Assembly (NCBI GenBank): GCA_947034895.1
Contig: OX344761.1
Location: 39,072,863 to 39,136,862, forward strand
Direction of reading: 5' to 3'
DNA length: 64,000 nt
Source: Rhytidiadelphus loreus
Lineage: Eukaryota; Streptophyta; Bryopsida; Hypnales; Hylocomiaceae
Made by a program: the position numbers and the translations under genes. Below, piece by piece: positions 10,583-22,114 of this stretch. The notes under the pieces are model-generated. The model ran no database searches. It was given only the letters and a program-made list of their open reading frames with translations, and had not been told where the DNA came from. Numbering within the stretch: the stretch's first letter is position 1; each line of letters begins with the position of its first letter.

Positions 10583-12862
10583 ATGGAGGGAGCTCCCCCC
10601 GAGGCCCCCCACCAGGCAGGGCAGCTCCCTGCTGCGTCGGCCTTGGCCCTTGCCCTTTCGACGCCCAAGACGCTCGTGGAGCTCGCCGTGGATGGCCAGA
10701 AGCAGCTGGACACCGTGGTGGAGGCCGCGCATGACATTTTGCTGTCGCTGAATCGTGCGCTCTGCAGCCCTAACTTCTGGGTGGCACCCTCGTTGCAAGC
10801 CGGAAATACTGCTACCTCTGCCGGTACTGCTTCTGTTGCTTCTGTTGCTGTTACTGGTGGTGGTGGTGGTGGTGGTGGTGAAGCAGGGGAGACTGGAAGT
10901 GAGGAGAAAGGATCGGAGAGTAGCGCAGAGGGGTTGGCGGCTTTGGATGCCACGCGCGTTCGTTATAAGGCTGCGACGGGGGCACTTCGTGCTACGGTGG
11001 CTGCCATTGTGAAGCAAACGCAGGTTTGGCGCGGGTCTTTGTTGCATTCTTTATATAATGGTGCGGTTGAAATTCTGTGTCGATTCACTGAATGCAGAGG
11101 TTGAGATTTTGGGGATTTTCGGGGTCGCAATATCTCTCTCAAGGACATAAGAAACATGGTTCTGAAATGATCGTTAGTATTGTGCATTGTGAAGTAAACT
11201 CACGTTGGATGGGTCTTTGGTGAATTGTTTAGAGCGATCTTTTGTGTTCGGTAATGGTGCGGTTAAATTTCTATGTCGATTCACTGAATGGAGGTTGAGG
11301 TTTCAGGGTTTGTCTGGGTCGCAATGTCTCTCTCAAGGATTCGAAAAATATGGTGTTAAAACGATCGATAGTATCATGCATTGTGAAGCAAACTGAGATT
11401 TGACCCTTCTTTGTTGGATTTTAGGGCATTTATTTTGATTTCGACAATGGTGCGGTTGACTTTCTGTGTCGATTTACTGAATGCAGAGGTTGAGGTTTTA
11501 GGGTTTGTCGGGGTCGCAATGCCTCTAAAGCACTTAGGTATCATGGTTTTTAGTGTTGTGAAAAGAATTGATCACTAGAATCAGTGAAGAATATTGTACG
11601 TGTTGGTGCGAAAACTAAGTAAGTGGCTGCCATTGTGAAACAAACTCAGGTTGGGCGGATCTTTGTTGGATTGTTTAGGGCATTCTTTTGTTTTCGACAA
11701 TGGTGCGGTTGAATTTCTGTGTCAATGCACTGAATGCTGAGGTCGAGCTTGTAGAATTTGTCGGGGTCCCAATACCTCTGAAGGACCCAGGAATCTTGGT
11801 TTTGAAGTGATCGATAGTACTGTAAAAAGTGTTGATCAGTAGAATCAGTCAAGAATATTGTATACGTTGGTGGGAGAACTAAATAATTAGAATTGAACGA
11901 AAGAGTTTGAACGAGAGTCTCCAGATGATCTTCTCAAAACTGCTTTAATTTGAACTTTTGGGTAGTTTAGGGGTTAATTCAAAGAACGCAGAAATTGACC
12001 TAGGGTTGGTTGGTGTCACAATTCCCTGAAGGACCAAGGATTCATGGTTTTAAAATGCTTGGTTGTAATGTGAAAAGTGTGATGTAAATGGGGTTATATT
12101 ATAATGTTCACTAGAGTCAGTGAAGAACATCGTATATGGTGGTGAGAAAATCAATAAAATTTAACAGAAATAGGTTTCCGTATGATATACTCAAAATTTC
12201 CTAAGAGAACATGAGGCTGAATTTAGTCTTTAAGGATTAATTCACAGAATGGAGAGCTTGACCTCTATTTTGTTGGTGTCACAATGCCCTAAGGACCCAG
12301 TATTCATGGTTTTAAAATGCTTGATCATATTCTGAAAGTCTTATTCAATGGGGTTTATTCACAGAATGCTGAGCTTGACTTTAGAGTTTGTTGATGTCAG
12401 GCGGTCAGGGCGGAAGGTGATGGTGCTGCAGCAGAGAACGTGGACACCGAAACGGATTACCTGGAAAGACGAGCGGCCGATCTTAGAGAGGTATGACTTT
12501 GCCTGATCTCGAAATGAAAGATTCAAACCACCGTAGTGCAGGATGACTTTTCGAGTGAGGTATTGCCAATGGTTCCAGTAGTAATCAATTTACCGATCAA
12601 TTATGACTGATTACCAAGCAATTCACACTCTATGATTGCTCATGAAGAACACATTTAGCAAAGGTTGCTGGTTGCTGAAGCCAGTCTCGATTTATTTAAT
12701 CACATGCAGTGTAAATGACCACTGTGAGTATTGTGTTCAAGAGTATGTTTTATTTTGTGGTTTCAGGAGGTGGAGAGGAAGAACATGATCGTAAAGCTCC
12801 ATATGGATCAGCTGCGGACTCTCTTGGCGGATATTTTTATGTGGCAGACTACAGGGTTGTGA
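10583..12862 (+). CDS. MED30: Mediator complex subunit 30
   Basis: Three exons, all joined in phase 0: 10583-11023, 12401-12490 and 12767-12862, giving 208 residues (plant MED30 is about 190). MED30 belongs to the head/core of the Mediator co-activator that links transcription factors to RNA polymerase II. Recognised by the N-terminal signature TPKTLVELAVDGQKQLD followed by a helical segment ending LCSPNFW. The LDATRVRYKAATGALRATVA helix and the C-terminal coiled coil (YLERRAADLRE, then EVERKNMIVKLHMDQLRTLL, ending in DIFMWQ) complete the family pattern. An unusual insert holds eight glycines encoded by a GGT microsatellite (about 10854-10880), followed by a Glu/Ser-rich stretch. The start at 10583 is the first ATG giving the family N-terminus. 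The 1.4-kb first intron is a degenerate tandem repeat that includes the exon 1 end (described separately). Confidence 0.9.
11001..12400 (+). repeat. Degenerate tandem repeat filling MED30 intron 1 and overlapping both splice sites
   Basis: A unit of about 190-260 bp containing ATGGTGCGGTTGAA, TGTGTCGATTCACTGAATG and GGGTTTGTCGGGGTCGCAAT recurs at about 11058, 11254, 11447 and 11700. More diverged copies lie near 11968, 12231 and 12352. The exon 1 end with its donor (TGTGAAGCAAACGCAG|GTTTGG) recurs at about 11189, 11382 and 11636. The last copy runs directly into the exon 2 acceptor at 12400 (TTTGTTGATGTCAG). Confidence 0.8.
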
Positions 12863-15800
12863 TATTCAAACATTCAAAATGCGGTGCAGTTAGTTTGTAT
12901 ACTATCCTTGGTTAATTTTAAGTGTGGAATTCAGAACTGCACATGGGCTTATACTCAGCTCACGGCTCACCAGCTCAGAGGGGATCACTTGCTTTCTATA
13001 GATTTTCTATATTTTTTCAAGTTTCTGTTTAAAGGAAATGAAGAGGTGTACAGGTGCAGTGGCATTTTGGGGGTGTATACCACATTCGGGGTCACATTAG
13101 GGAATATATTTTTTTGGCACCTTGAAAAGTGCAAGGTGCAGTGTTGTGTATTATGATCAGTAGTATTGTAGTGAATCAATTATAGATGTTTGTAGTTGAC
13201 ACTCTTTTCAATTTTTTTGTTATTTCAATCAAGTGTCTTTGTCGAGACTTAGTGGTGGTCATACCAATAGGATGGCTAAAGCAGGAACCCTTTCCTTTGA
13301 CTCTCAGTTGCTTTGTCCTTTTTATCTATCCATTTATCACAGGTTTTTCAAGTCTACCGCAATTGGTCAAATGCTTGGTCCGCCCTTTTGTGTCTTTTCA
13401 CCCACAATGGTTTGAGTCTCCAGCCCTTGAAAACTATGTTGTGCCTCATCTAGGTCTTATTGGTTTGAAGATTGTCCCATAAGGTTGGGTCCTCTTCTTT
13501 TGCAATATAATGTATTTAATGTAGCCGACCTCAATTGGACACTTAAGCAATTTAGCATAGTTCCAATATGCATTTGGTGAGGAGAAGAATTCCTCCGGTA
13601 AAGAAATAGGTTTGATGAGGGTTCCTGAAATTTTTTCTTTTTCCCCCTAAAAGATAAAATACTTATGGATTTTTTTGTAAAGATTCTCTTCAATCCATTT
13701 TTGTTATATAGGGCACTGCATTTCCAACCATAGGTTGATTACAAAATTGATCATGCTTCAAAGTAGGTGATAATTGTGGCTTCAAATTGTACATCCTGTG
13801 ATCATTGTATGAACTCAATGTACACCTTTTCGGAATTTGTGTTGCATGAGCTGTAACCTAACCATGTGAGCTGTTGGAAACGAAGTAGTCTAACCAACAA
13901 AAATAGGTTGTGGTCAAAAAGAGGTCGTCTACCTTATAGATTTAATTTTTGAGAAATTTTCAAATTTTCAAAAAAGAAGTAAAAATATAAATTCATATAC
14001 CGTACATTAAGGTCTGATTGGGTACTCACATGTTGAAATGGGATATTTCTTCACAAAAATGACTTAATTATTTCTGAATGTGATCTTCATGTAGGGTAGA
14101 CTAAATACTCGTGGAGTATACGACTACAAATCAAAATTTTATAAGTTTTATAATTTATGAGGTTTATATTCAAGATTTTTTTGAAATTCTGACATTGACA
14201 ATTCATAGTCATTGGGAGTGTAAAGAGAAGTGAAGTCCTAGGTGAAACTAGGTGATATTCAATCCTTGGAATGGCTCAATTTTGAATAATTTGTAATTAA
14301 ATTTATAATCTTGATATTGCACTATTCCAACTATGAAGAAACTTTATAAAATGGGATACAATCTTCATCAATAGTTGATTTCAATTGGAGGTGATTTTCG
14401 ATTGCAGATCAATAAAAGATGGCCAACCTCCTTAACTTCTAAAGTCATATTGTCCCTATAGGGTCTTTACTTTGAACCCATTTATCTTATAATCTATGCA
14501 TTCAAGGTTTCTAAAATTTATTTCAACACATTTTCATACTAGTCTATTGCAAGATCTTATGGTTTAGATATGCCAAAAAAAATACCATTTTTCAATTTTT
14601 CGCTCTTTGAAATGGCTATTTTGAATGGTGTTTGACAAGAAAAAAAGACCTTACCTTTAGACTTTAGGGATTAAGGCTAAGCAAAGTACATCTATCACAT
14701 TGAACTAGTACTCTCAAAGAAAAACACAAGCCTCACAAGTAAAAACAAAAGCAACCATAATCAACACTAATAACAACTCAGCATATATCTAATTATTAAA
14801 TACAAATTCTTTTTATTGACAAATACACACAAGAGGGTTCCAAGTTTTGAAATTTCATAACTTCATATAAAATTATGAAATTTCAAAACTGGGCCACTAA
14901 GTGTTGACTGCTGTACATAATTTCAAAATTTGACCACAAATGTACCAGCAGTCAACAGTAAGCTCTTGTATGCTCCGCTCTCATGATCTGATTGTTTACA
15001 TCATGTCTCATCAATATCTAGGTTTTACAGGGTTTTTTTTATCCAAATGTAGTCACAGTTGGGGCAATGATATTTATGGGTTCACATAGTGTAGAACAAA
15101 ACAGTAACCTTTGATCTAGACATTAAGATAGTAGTGGCAAGATTGCAATTGAACACCCACATGTACAGTACTGTACTTTGAGAACCAGACACTATCTATG
15201 CATCATTATCACGATCCAGAAAACCGCACACGCCAGCAAGAATGTTCGCAGAGAAGACCTCTCAACAGTACTGTACAACTGGCAAAAGAAATCACTTTTT
15301 TCAATCAAATTCAGTTTGAACTTACAGAAAATAGAACGTCATCATAGCAGTCCATTGCACTAAGTAGATTCTTAGTGCACTACAATATTGATAAATTCAA
15401 GTCATGAATTTGCCAAATTCATGATACACGCTGCATCTGAAATATGCTATCAGTATTGGGAAACCAAACTACAAGCTACACCTTTCAAATCATAAACGAA
15501 TGACTCGGGGAGAGTTCATATAGAATACGATATGTAGAAGACCTGAAACTCACCAATGCACACAGAAGTGTCTACTGAGACTCAACAGGAGCATCTCTTG
15601 TCAACATCATTGGAGAGCTTTACAAGATATATGAGGCTTGCAAAATGATAAAACCCTAAGCCTCCGAGAGTTAGAGATGTTACTCAGGGAAATGGAAACA
15701 AATAAACATAAAATGAAATGAAAACTTTCGAAGCATTTGGAATCAAACTCCTTGGGCAGAACGACCTCGAAGTATCCCCCAATACAAACGCCCTGGCCAT

Positions 15801-15895
15801 TTGCAATCATCTGTACAGGGACACCTTCTAAAGCCCATTTCCAGATTAGCTTGCACGTGAACTTGAAGAGGCACAAGCCAAGAAGAAACGCAAAT
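12863..15895. other. MED30 3' region and intergenic DNA
   Basis: The first few hundred bases after the MED30 stop are probably 3' UTR. The remainder is AT-rich, with short open frames that lack family resemblance or splice support. The end nearest 15895 is the likely 3' UTR of the minus-strand LIM gene. The only structured part noted is the hairpin pair at 14842-14957. Confidence 0.45.
14842..14957. repeat. Two adjacent short hairpins
   Basis: The first hairpin has 18-bp arms (AGTTTTGAAATTTCATAA and its reverse complement) around a 12-base loop, about 14842-14889. The second has 16-17-bp arms (TGTTGACTGCTGTACA and TGTACCAGCAGTCAACA, one indel) at about 14903-14957. The flanks also contain ACAAGAG and CTCTTGT, so the pair may be the core of a small TIR element. 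A structured transcript is a weaker alternative. Confidence 0.45.
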
Positions 15896-18125
15896 CTAGG
15901 ACTCCGAGCTAGCATTGCTAGAGGTTAACTTCAATGCAGGTGCCTTTGTAAGCTGGCTGTAGTTACCCTTCTCCTTGAAAAGCTGAGAGTAATGATGTTT
16001 GCAGTACAACCGTCCTTCTAAAGCAGCATAATTCGAGGGACTGAGAGTGCAGCCGCCATGCACACATTTGAAGCAATTCTTGTGATAAGGCAAACCCTCC
16101 ACAGTTGTCTATCACAACACCAGATCGTTAGGGATACACATGATACAAACCGTGAAATAGGTAATAACATACTAGTTCCAGGTAGAAGCAGCATACAAAG
16201 GTTTATAGCTCACAGTATCACGTTATACAAGTTAACCTAGTTCCCCAAGGATCCCAATGAGTTCGAAACTTTCAAGCACTGTCAACAGAGGGTTTGACTA
16301 CAATCTGATATCTCAGTTCCAAAATGTGTAACTTTTACCTTTTCAATGGGATACACAGTCTTGCTGCATGCAATGCACTTGTCTTGAGTTCCAGAGAACA
16401 TCAGAGAAGCCTTTGAGGGTGCTTTGTTCTGCTCACACAAATATTGAGAATGAGAATGTGAATGCAAAATTGGACGCAGATATATCAAATATATGAATCT
16501 CGGCACTGAAAAGAGTCCAGCAGCATAGAAAGGCTAAAATCTCCTCAGCAGAAAGCTCGCCGCTAGCGGTTTCCGAGACCAATGTGAACCAATCTTGGTT
16601 CACATTACTCCGGTATGGTCTTGGATCTCCAGGACAGATAGGAGAACACTAGAAAGAAATAGAAGTTCCAAAGTGATAATATTGAGGCCATAGCTGAAGT
16701 TGCAAAAGTATCTCTGCACAAAAAAAGTAAAGAAGTTTACATACCTCTGACTTCTCTGAACTCTGCTTCCTCAATCCTGTTGGCCACACAATGTAGAACA
16801 ATGCAAATGGAGGAAATCAAATGTCTATTTAGTAACCATAAAAAGAGTGCGAAGCAGCTCAAGACAGCTAAACGAGAAAATTCCACTGCCTACTTGACGG
16901 GTGGACAATAAACCAATTGCAGTACGAATTCATGAAACTAACCTTCCGGAACTTTGTGCTCAAAGCTCTTGTCAAAACTTCCAGTCAGCTTGAGAAGCTG
17001 CTCGAAATGTGGCTTGCAGTAAAGGACTCCTTCTAAGGATGCATAATTTGAAAGCTGCTTGCAAAAACAATCAATTCTTTCATTACTTGTGAACGTGACA
17101 ACGACAGGAGTTCGAGAGGTGTTAGGGCAGCAGAAATTAAAGTAACTAGACCAGTGAACTCATTGGAGTGGGAGATAGACACGAAGCTCAGATCTGCACA
17201 CGCATGCCACGCCACAACGTATGACCGTGCACACGCAGTTGTGACTACAGATACAATACCCGAATAAATAGAGCAAAGGACGACACTCCAGACATATTCC
17301 TCTTCTCCTGTTCACTGTCATTATCGTAATATATTCACCAAAAATGTATTCACTTGCCATATCCAATGCGCCTATTCAATTACAAACACTCCCTGACAGT
17401 AAAAAACATTCCAAAATTCCAAATTGAAGTCTACACTTGAATCGGCAAGAACTCCCGACCGTAGGAAGCATCGGACGACAAAACAATAACCACGACTAAG
17501 TAAATACAGAATTCCGCCTCTAGTGTCCACTACCTAAACCTCCTCAAACGCTCTCTCTCATCCAGTCAGATCACGAAGGGAAAAGAGTAGGATTGCGAGT
17601 CAATGGATTCACGAATAAGTGTCCTCCCCGCCATCACCTCAGACAGAAGAGAAGAGACATTACCACAGATCTATCCTACTGTCGGATAGAATGCACGGAA
17701 GACACACGATCCTACGCCCCTTATCCCGATAGAAAAGCGCGCACGAAACTTCCAAAACGCTACAAGCTCTCTGCTCGCACCGCTTACGACCATCACTCCC
17801 AAGAAACAGGTGGAAACAACTAACTCCTAACACCTGAATCTAAAACCAAACCGGCGTCGAAAAAGCACACGCGCGCAATACACGCCACAAAGCACCGACC
17901 GGCCGACCGGCCGAGCGACGGAATCCGCACATCGCTCCCGCGCGCGTTCGCTCACAACAAGAAATCCAACCAGATCGAAACGACACACACCTTAAGAGTG
18001 CCTTTGCAATGGTTGCAGCGGAAGCACGATTTGTGATACACAACCCCGTCGGCCGTGAGCTGCTCCACTAAGTACACCGTCTTCTCGCACGCCTTGCACT
18101 TCTGTTGCGTCCCGGAAAACGCCAT
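15896..18125 (-). CDS. WLIM1: Two-LIM-domain protein of the plant WLIM type (actin binding and bundling)
   Basis: Five exons: 18125-17991, 17054-16943, 16776-16745, 16428-16339 and 16108-15896. All phases match and give 193 residues, the usual size (about 190). LIM1 carries Cys10, Cys13, His31, Cys34, Cys37, Cys40 and the closing CKPH. LIM2 carries CIAC, H-x2-C, CFKC, the plant-type CVHGGC and CKHH. Both zinc fingers of both domains are complete. The long inter-LIM spacer is Lys/Ser-rich. The N-terminus [10 protein letters not shown] matches plant WLIM proteins, which bind and bundle F-actin and also occur in the nucleus. The start at 18125 is chosen by family alignment, though an in-frame ATG at 18275 would add 50 residues. 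The C-terminal tail is short and Ser-rich (SSNASSES). Intron 1 is about 0.94 kb and GC-rich near exon 1. The exact WLIM subclass is less certain than the family. Confidence 0.93.
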
Positions 18126-18427
18126 CTCTCTCTCCAACAACCTTCCTTTCGCGCTCCTGCTCCTGGTGAAGAAATGGTCCGGCGCTAGGGATACACTGAT
18201 GACTAGGGATACCAGATCGGGTCGAGAACGTGAAGCTCCAGCTATGGAGGCAACGGGAAGTGGGGATGACGACAATGCCGCCCCTTTCGTGACAAAAAAA
18301 CTTCAGGCAGGGAAAGAAAAAGGGCAAAGAAGATGAAGAACTTGTCACTGGCGTCTTATAATTAAACTCTATTATAAATAAATAGAGATTATTATAATAA
18401 TACGGGTTAAAATAGCAGGTTTACCCC
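18126..18427. promoter_or_regulatory. LIM gene 5' leader and proximal promoter
   Basis: GC-richer sequence directly upstream of the LIM start on the minus strand, changing to AT-rich near 18350. It is probably the leader and core promoter. No specific binding site was identified with confidence. Confidence 0.4.
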
Positions 18428-18934
18428 GGGTGGGGTGAACCGACCCCGCGCTCGTCCCTGGTTTTACCCCTCGTTTTTCACCCCTAGGGAAAACACAGGA
18501 ACTATTTATTTGCCACACATCATAAAAATTTGGAATTCATCTTTTCAAAAAAGAGATCCCATACCCGCTAGGATTGGTGTAGACTGAATAGATTAATCAA
18601 GCACAAAATAAGGGGTCATTTTTTAACATGTACCCTTAGGAAAAAAAAAAAATTTAGGAAGACAAGCAAGGGTCAAGGAGAATTGACCCATGTATTACCC
18701 TATCAAAGGATAAATGTAAAAATTGCCCCCTATTTTTTGTCGCTTAAATTTTGTATTTCTTCATGTCTTCTAGCTAATTCAAGACCTTTGATTGCAAATA
18801 TGAATTCAAAATTTTCAAATTTTATGATATGCAACAAATTAAAAAATTCAGTGTTTTCTACAGGGATAAAATATGGACCACTACATGGGTCAATCCTCCC
18901 TGCCAAACAAGCAAATGGTTGGTTCACCCCACCC
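18428..18934. mobile_element. TIR element about 507 bp, family with GGGTGGGGTGAACC termini
   Basis: The left end GGGTGGGGTGAACCGACC (18428-18445) is matched at the right end by the reverse complement GGTTGGTTCACCCCACCC (18917-18934), one mismatch in 18. Inside lies a second inverted pair, about 18673-18695 with 18882-18904 (GGATTGACCCATGTA type). The interior shares blocks with the element at 24421-24640 (ATGTAAAAA..GCCCCTATTTT, GATTGCAAA.ATGAATT, AATTC.AG.GTTT). No coding frame. The nested layout may reflect one insertion within another or subterminal repeats. Confidence 0.62.
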
Positions 18935-20109
18935 ATTTATCCCATGGCTCATGCTAATCATATCGGCCTCTTTTAGAGAACTAGCCAAACATTTCTTCAA
19001 TAATCATGTGATACTTGGTGATATCTATACCAAAATTAGATGATGTCTAGGTAAGATTTGGTTAAAAAAAACAATAGGAATTTGACTATTTTGCCCCCCT
19101 AAAAATAAAATTTCTTTCACAAAAAATGGCCAGAATCTTCTAGTTGTAGCTAATTGGTAAAAAATTGTACATACAAAATACACTACCCCCAATGGAGTGC
19201 TCAACCATCCATTGACTAGTAGATGATGACTGTTGCAAAAATTGCACCTCACCCAATTAATATGCATTAGGAAGCTTCCAAAAAAATTATGGAATGTATC
19301 AATGGAAAGAAGAAAGAATGATCAACATGAATCAATGATATACATATTTTAAAGGAGTTTCAATTATCTAATTTAAATTTTCAAAAGTGATGTTATTGTT
19401 TTTAGGTTAAGCACTTATTGGCCTTCTAAATACCTGAATTAGAGAAAGTAAGATCATTTTTTTAAACCTTAATAAATTATTTTTAACTCTTGCAAAATAC
19501 TTATATCATTGATTCATGTAGAGTGCTCTTTTCTCTTTCCATTGATGTATCACATGATCACATGATTTGTTTTGAAGCTTCCTCAATGAATATTGAAGTT
19601 GACTTTTCAAAACATTCATTATCTATCCACCATCTCCCCATAGTGTGGATGGTTGAACATTTACGGATTTATTCCCTAAGAGAGTCAACATCTAGTAATG
19701 ACAATTGAATATTTTCAAAAGATTACTTCCTAAGTTCCATTAAATGGATGAAACATCTCATTGTATGTTGCAAAATCAACTTTTGTCTATTTTTTAGAAG
19801 TGTGACTTGCTTCTTTACTAGATGCTTCCTAATTTTTGTATATGTTTCTAAATCAATTAATGTCTATATGAGAAGAAAAAGGAAAATTTGTAAACAAGAA
19901 GATTTAATTTTTGGAATCTTATCAAGTCAAAATTTGTTTTGCCTCAAAAGCATTGTACATTCCTCTCCCTAGCAGTCTCTCTTATTAAATGTTGATTGGA
20001 TAAAGTGCACTTTCCAAAATATTCATCATCCAAAATGGTTGAGCATTCATAGATTATAAATTAAATTATTTATTTATTTCATCCACATTCATATTTTCAA
20101 GAGTATTTT
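18935..20109. other. AT-rich intergenic DNA, nothing recognised
   Basis: Only short open frames without family resemblance, and no RNA gene or clear repeat. Confidence 0.4.
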
Positions 20110-20790
20110 GTATAAATATAAGGTACATAAAACAACCCAATGCCGTTAGTCACCCAATTCCAAAATTCCAACATCTATTGAACCTTCCCATTTGCATCAA
20201 TCACCAACCCATTCATTACATGTGTTTTGGCTCTCAGGGAGGGCTACAAATTCCCAACTTGACCCCCCCCTGAGAACCGCCGAAACCCGCCGTTTCCCGC
20301 CTGTGCTGACCTGGCCGAGAGACTGCCAAGTCAGTTTTTTCGAAAAAATAAAAAATAAATTTAACTTTGTTTTTCATTTTAAGGACTTAAATTTATTTAT
20401 TTATTTATTTTCCCAAAGAAAAAAATCTGATAGCGGCGTTCTTTCACTGCCGAGGGAACAATGCTGGGAACGGCCCTAAAACGGCCCTCTGGGACCCCAA
20501 AATCTCTTCTAATGAACACAATCTTAGCAACCCTTTAGTATCATGACAATGCACTCATAGAGGAGACACATCAACGAGTAGTTTAGTATAATTCTACCCA
20601 CACTTTACTAATTTAGTCCCAACAAACTTTGAAAAATCACAAAACTTTCATTTCTTGTCAGGATGTCTTCATTCTACTTGCAAAATGGCTTCTTTCAAAC
20701 TTCTCAATCTATGAAAAATATGTTAGTTGACAAATAGCTTCTCTAAGGTACCTAGTAGCACATCTACTTGGTAAGAGGCATATATATATA
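20110..20790 (-). repeat. Dispersed repeat, inverted copy of 31760-32250
   Basis: Reading this interval in reverse complement gives the same ordered blocks as 31760-32250. Examples are TTACCTTAGAGAAGCTATT-like, TTGAGAAGTTTGA, AAGTAGAATGAAGACA, TTTGTTGGGACTAAATTAGT-like, and at the other end AACAACCCAATGC with GGTACATAAAA. The copy here is interrupted by the extra segment about 20220-20522, absent from the other copy. No protein motifs are visible. Confidence 0.6.
20220..20522. mobile_element. Small insertion of about 300 bp with TGTGTT termini
   Basis: The segment interrupts the dispersed repeat. The other copy near 32140 runs without it from ATTCATTAT to GCAATCCTTAGTAT (read in reverse). 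The ends are TGTGTTTTGGCTCTCAGGG and, as reverse complement of the right end, TGTGTTCATTAGAAGAG. GC-rich arms flank an AT-rich centre. The layout resembles the element at about 37465-37672. Boundaries are good to about 5-10 bp. Confidence 0.55.
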
Positions 20791-21980
20791 TACTTCAATG
20801 AGTGTAGGCTAAAATGTTGATACATTGAAGAAATTTTCACCCAAAAGCTATTTTTTGTGTAGCGACAACAATATTGCAGTGATACTAATTGTGTGCCCTC
20901 ACTAATAATAGGATAAATTAGTGTAGTGTAGTTGTTGCAGTTGCCTCATCTGGTTTTGGAAAGTTGGGGTAATAAAGTAAAAAGTTGTTGCAGGGAGCAT
21001 CCATTTCTTTTCTGGGCTTCTGAAGGCAGCCAATGAATCTATGATATTGATAGGATGTTTTGAGTACAAAGGATATGTCTCTCTTCCCTTCTAAGGTGGG
21101 TACCCCCAAACCAAAGCTTTTTGCTATTGTGTATATTTATTATTATTAGACTGGTCAAATTTTCATATTATTTTGTTGGCAAGCAAAAGGAGGTTCCAAC
21201 GCACCAAAAACGCAACATTTAGAAACAATATGTAAAAGTTACGAAGGCTCAAAGTTTTTTTTGGTAGATGTTCTAAAATCATTTCTCCAACATACAAACA
21301 TATTGATTTTGGAGATGTACAGAGAGTGATGATGGCAATTTCAAGCAAGGTGCAATTTTGGATGTACTCACTTTCAAGTAAAATAAGGTATTTGTCTAGA
21401 TTCTATGAATTTTGTGTAAAGAACTATCATTGTTGATTTTTTCTTATGTCAATCATGCCAAGAACTTTATATTTAGGATGCTCTAAAGTATGTACACCCA
21501 TAATCAATATTGCCCAAAATACACCTATACTTGGACCAAAAAGTGTTACAAAAAAAAATATTGATTACATAAGATGTATACAATCAAAACTTGAGTGTCT
21601 ATGAGAGCTTGGTGATTGTTTTTTGGTACACCCAGAGACAACACTTTGAAATTTTAGAACTTATTATTCGTATGGTGTCAAAATAATGCATGCCAATGTG
21701 AGTTGGAATCCTCTTTCAATTGCCAATAATATTCAATGAAAATAATCCATGTTCATTAGTAGTAATTATAATTAGAGACAATTATAAGTGCACATAGCTT
21801 ATGGTTCAATCCCAAAAATTGTGGAAGTAAAAAATGCAAGTATCATTGCAATGATTGATCCCATTTGTGAGAGCATGAATTGATCTTACCATAAATTTGT
21901 TGTTGTATAAAGATTAGCAAAATACAATAACAAATCATTGTACATAAATTTAAATATATCTCAACTAGTGAGACTTTGGT

Positions 21981-22114
21981 AAACAAAGTAGTGTCACATG
22001 CATTAAAATTGGATAAATGTATGTTGTTTTACAATCTTGGAGCTAAGAAACAAAGTAGTGTCACATGCATTAAAATTGGATAAATGTGTGTTGTTTTACA
22101 ATCTTGGGGCTAAG
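21981..22114. repeat. 67-bp tandem duplication, two copies
   Basis: AAACAAAGTAGTGTCACATG begins at 21981 and again at 22048. The two 67-bp copies differ at only about two positions, so the duplication is recent. It is noncoding. Confidence 0.85.

Noticed and set aside
10505..11047. Minus-strand open frames opposite MED30 exon 1
   Set aside because: These are shadows of the GC-rich coding exon. The glycine-codon microsatellite reads as proline or threonine runs in other frames.
13186..13482. 98-codon open frame downstream of MED30
   Set aside because: No family pattern, no splice partners and no codon bias. Probably MED30 3' flank.
14903..14957. Hairpin as a microRNA precursor
   Set aside because: The arms are too short, the neighbouring hairpin and flanking inverted heptamers favour a small transposon, and no target or expression evidence is available.
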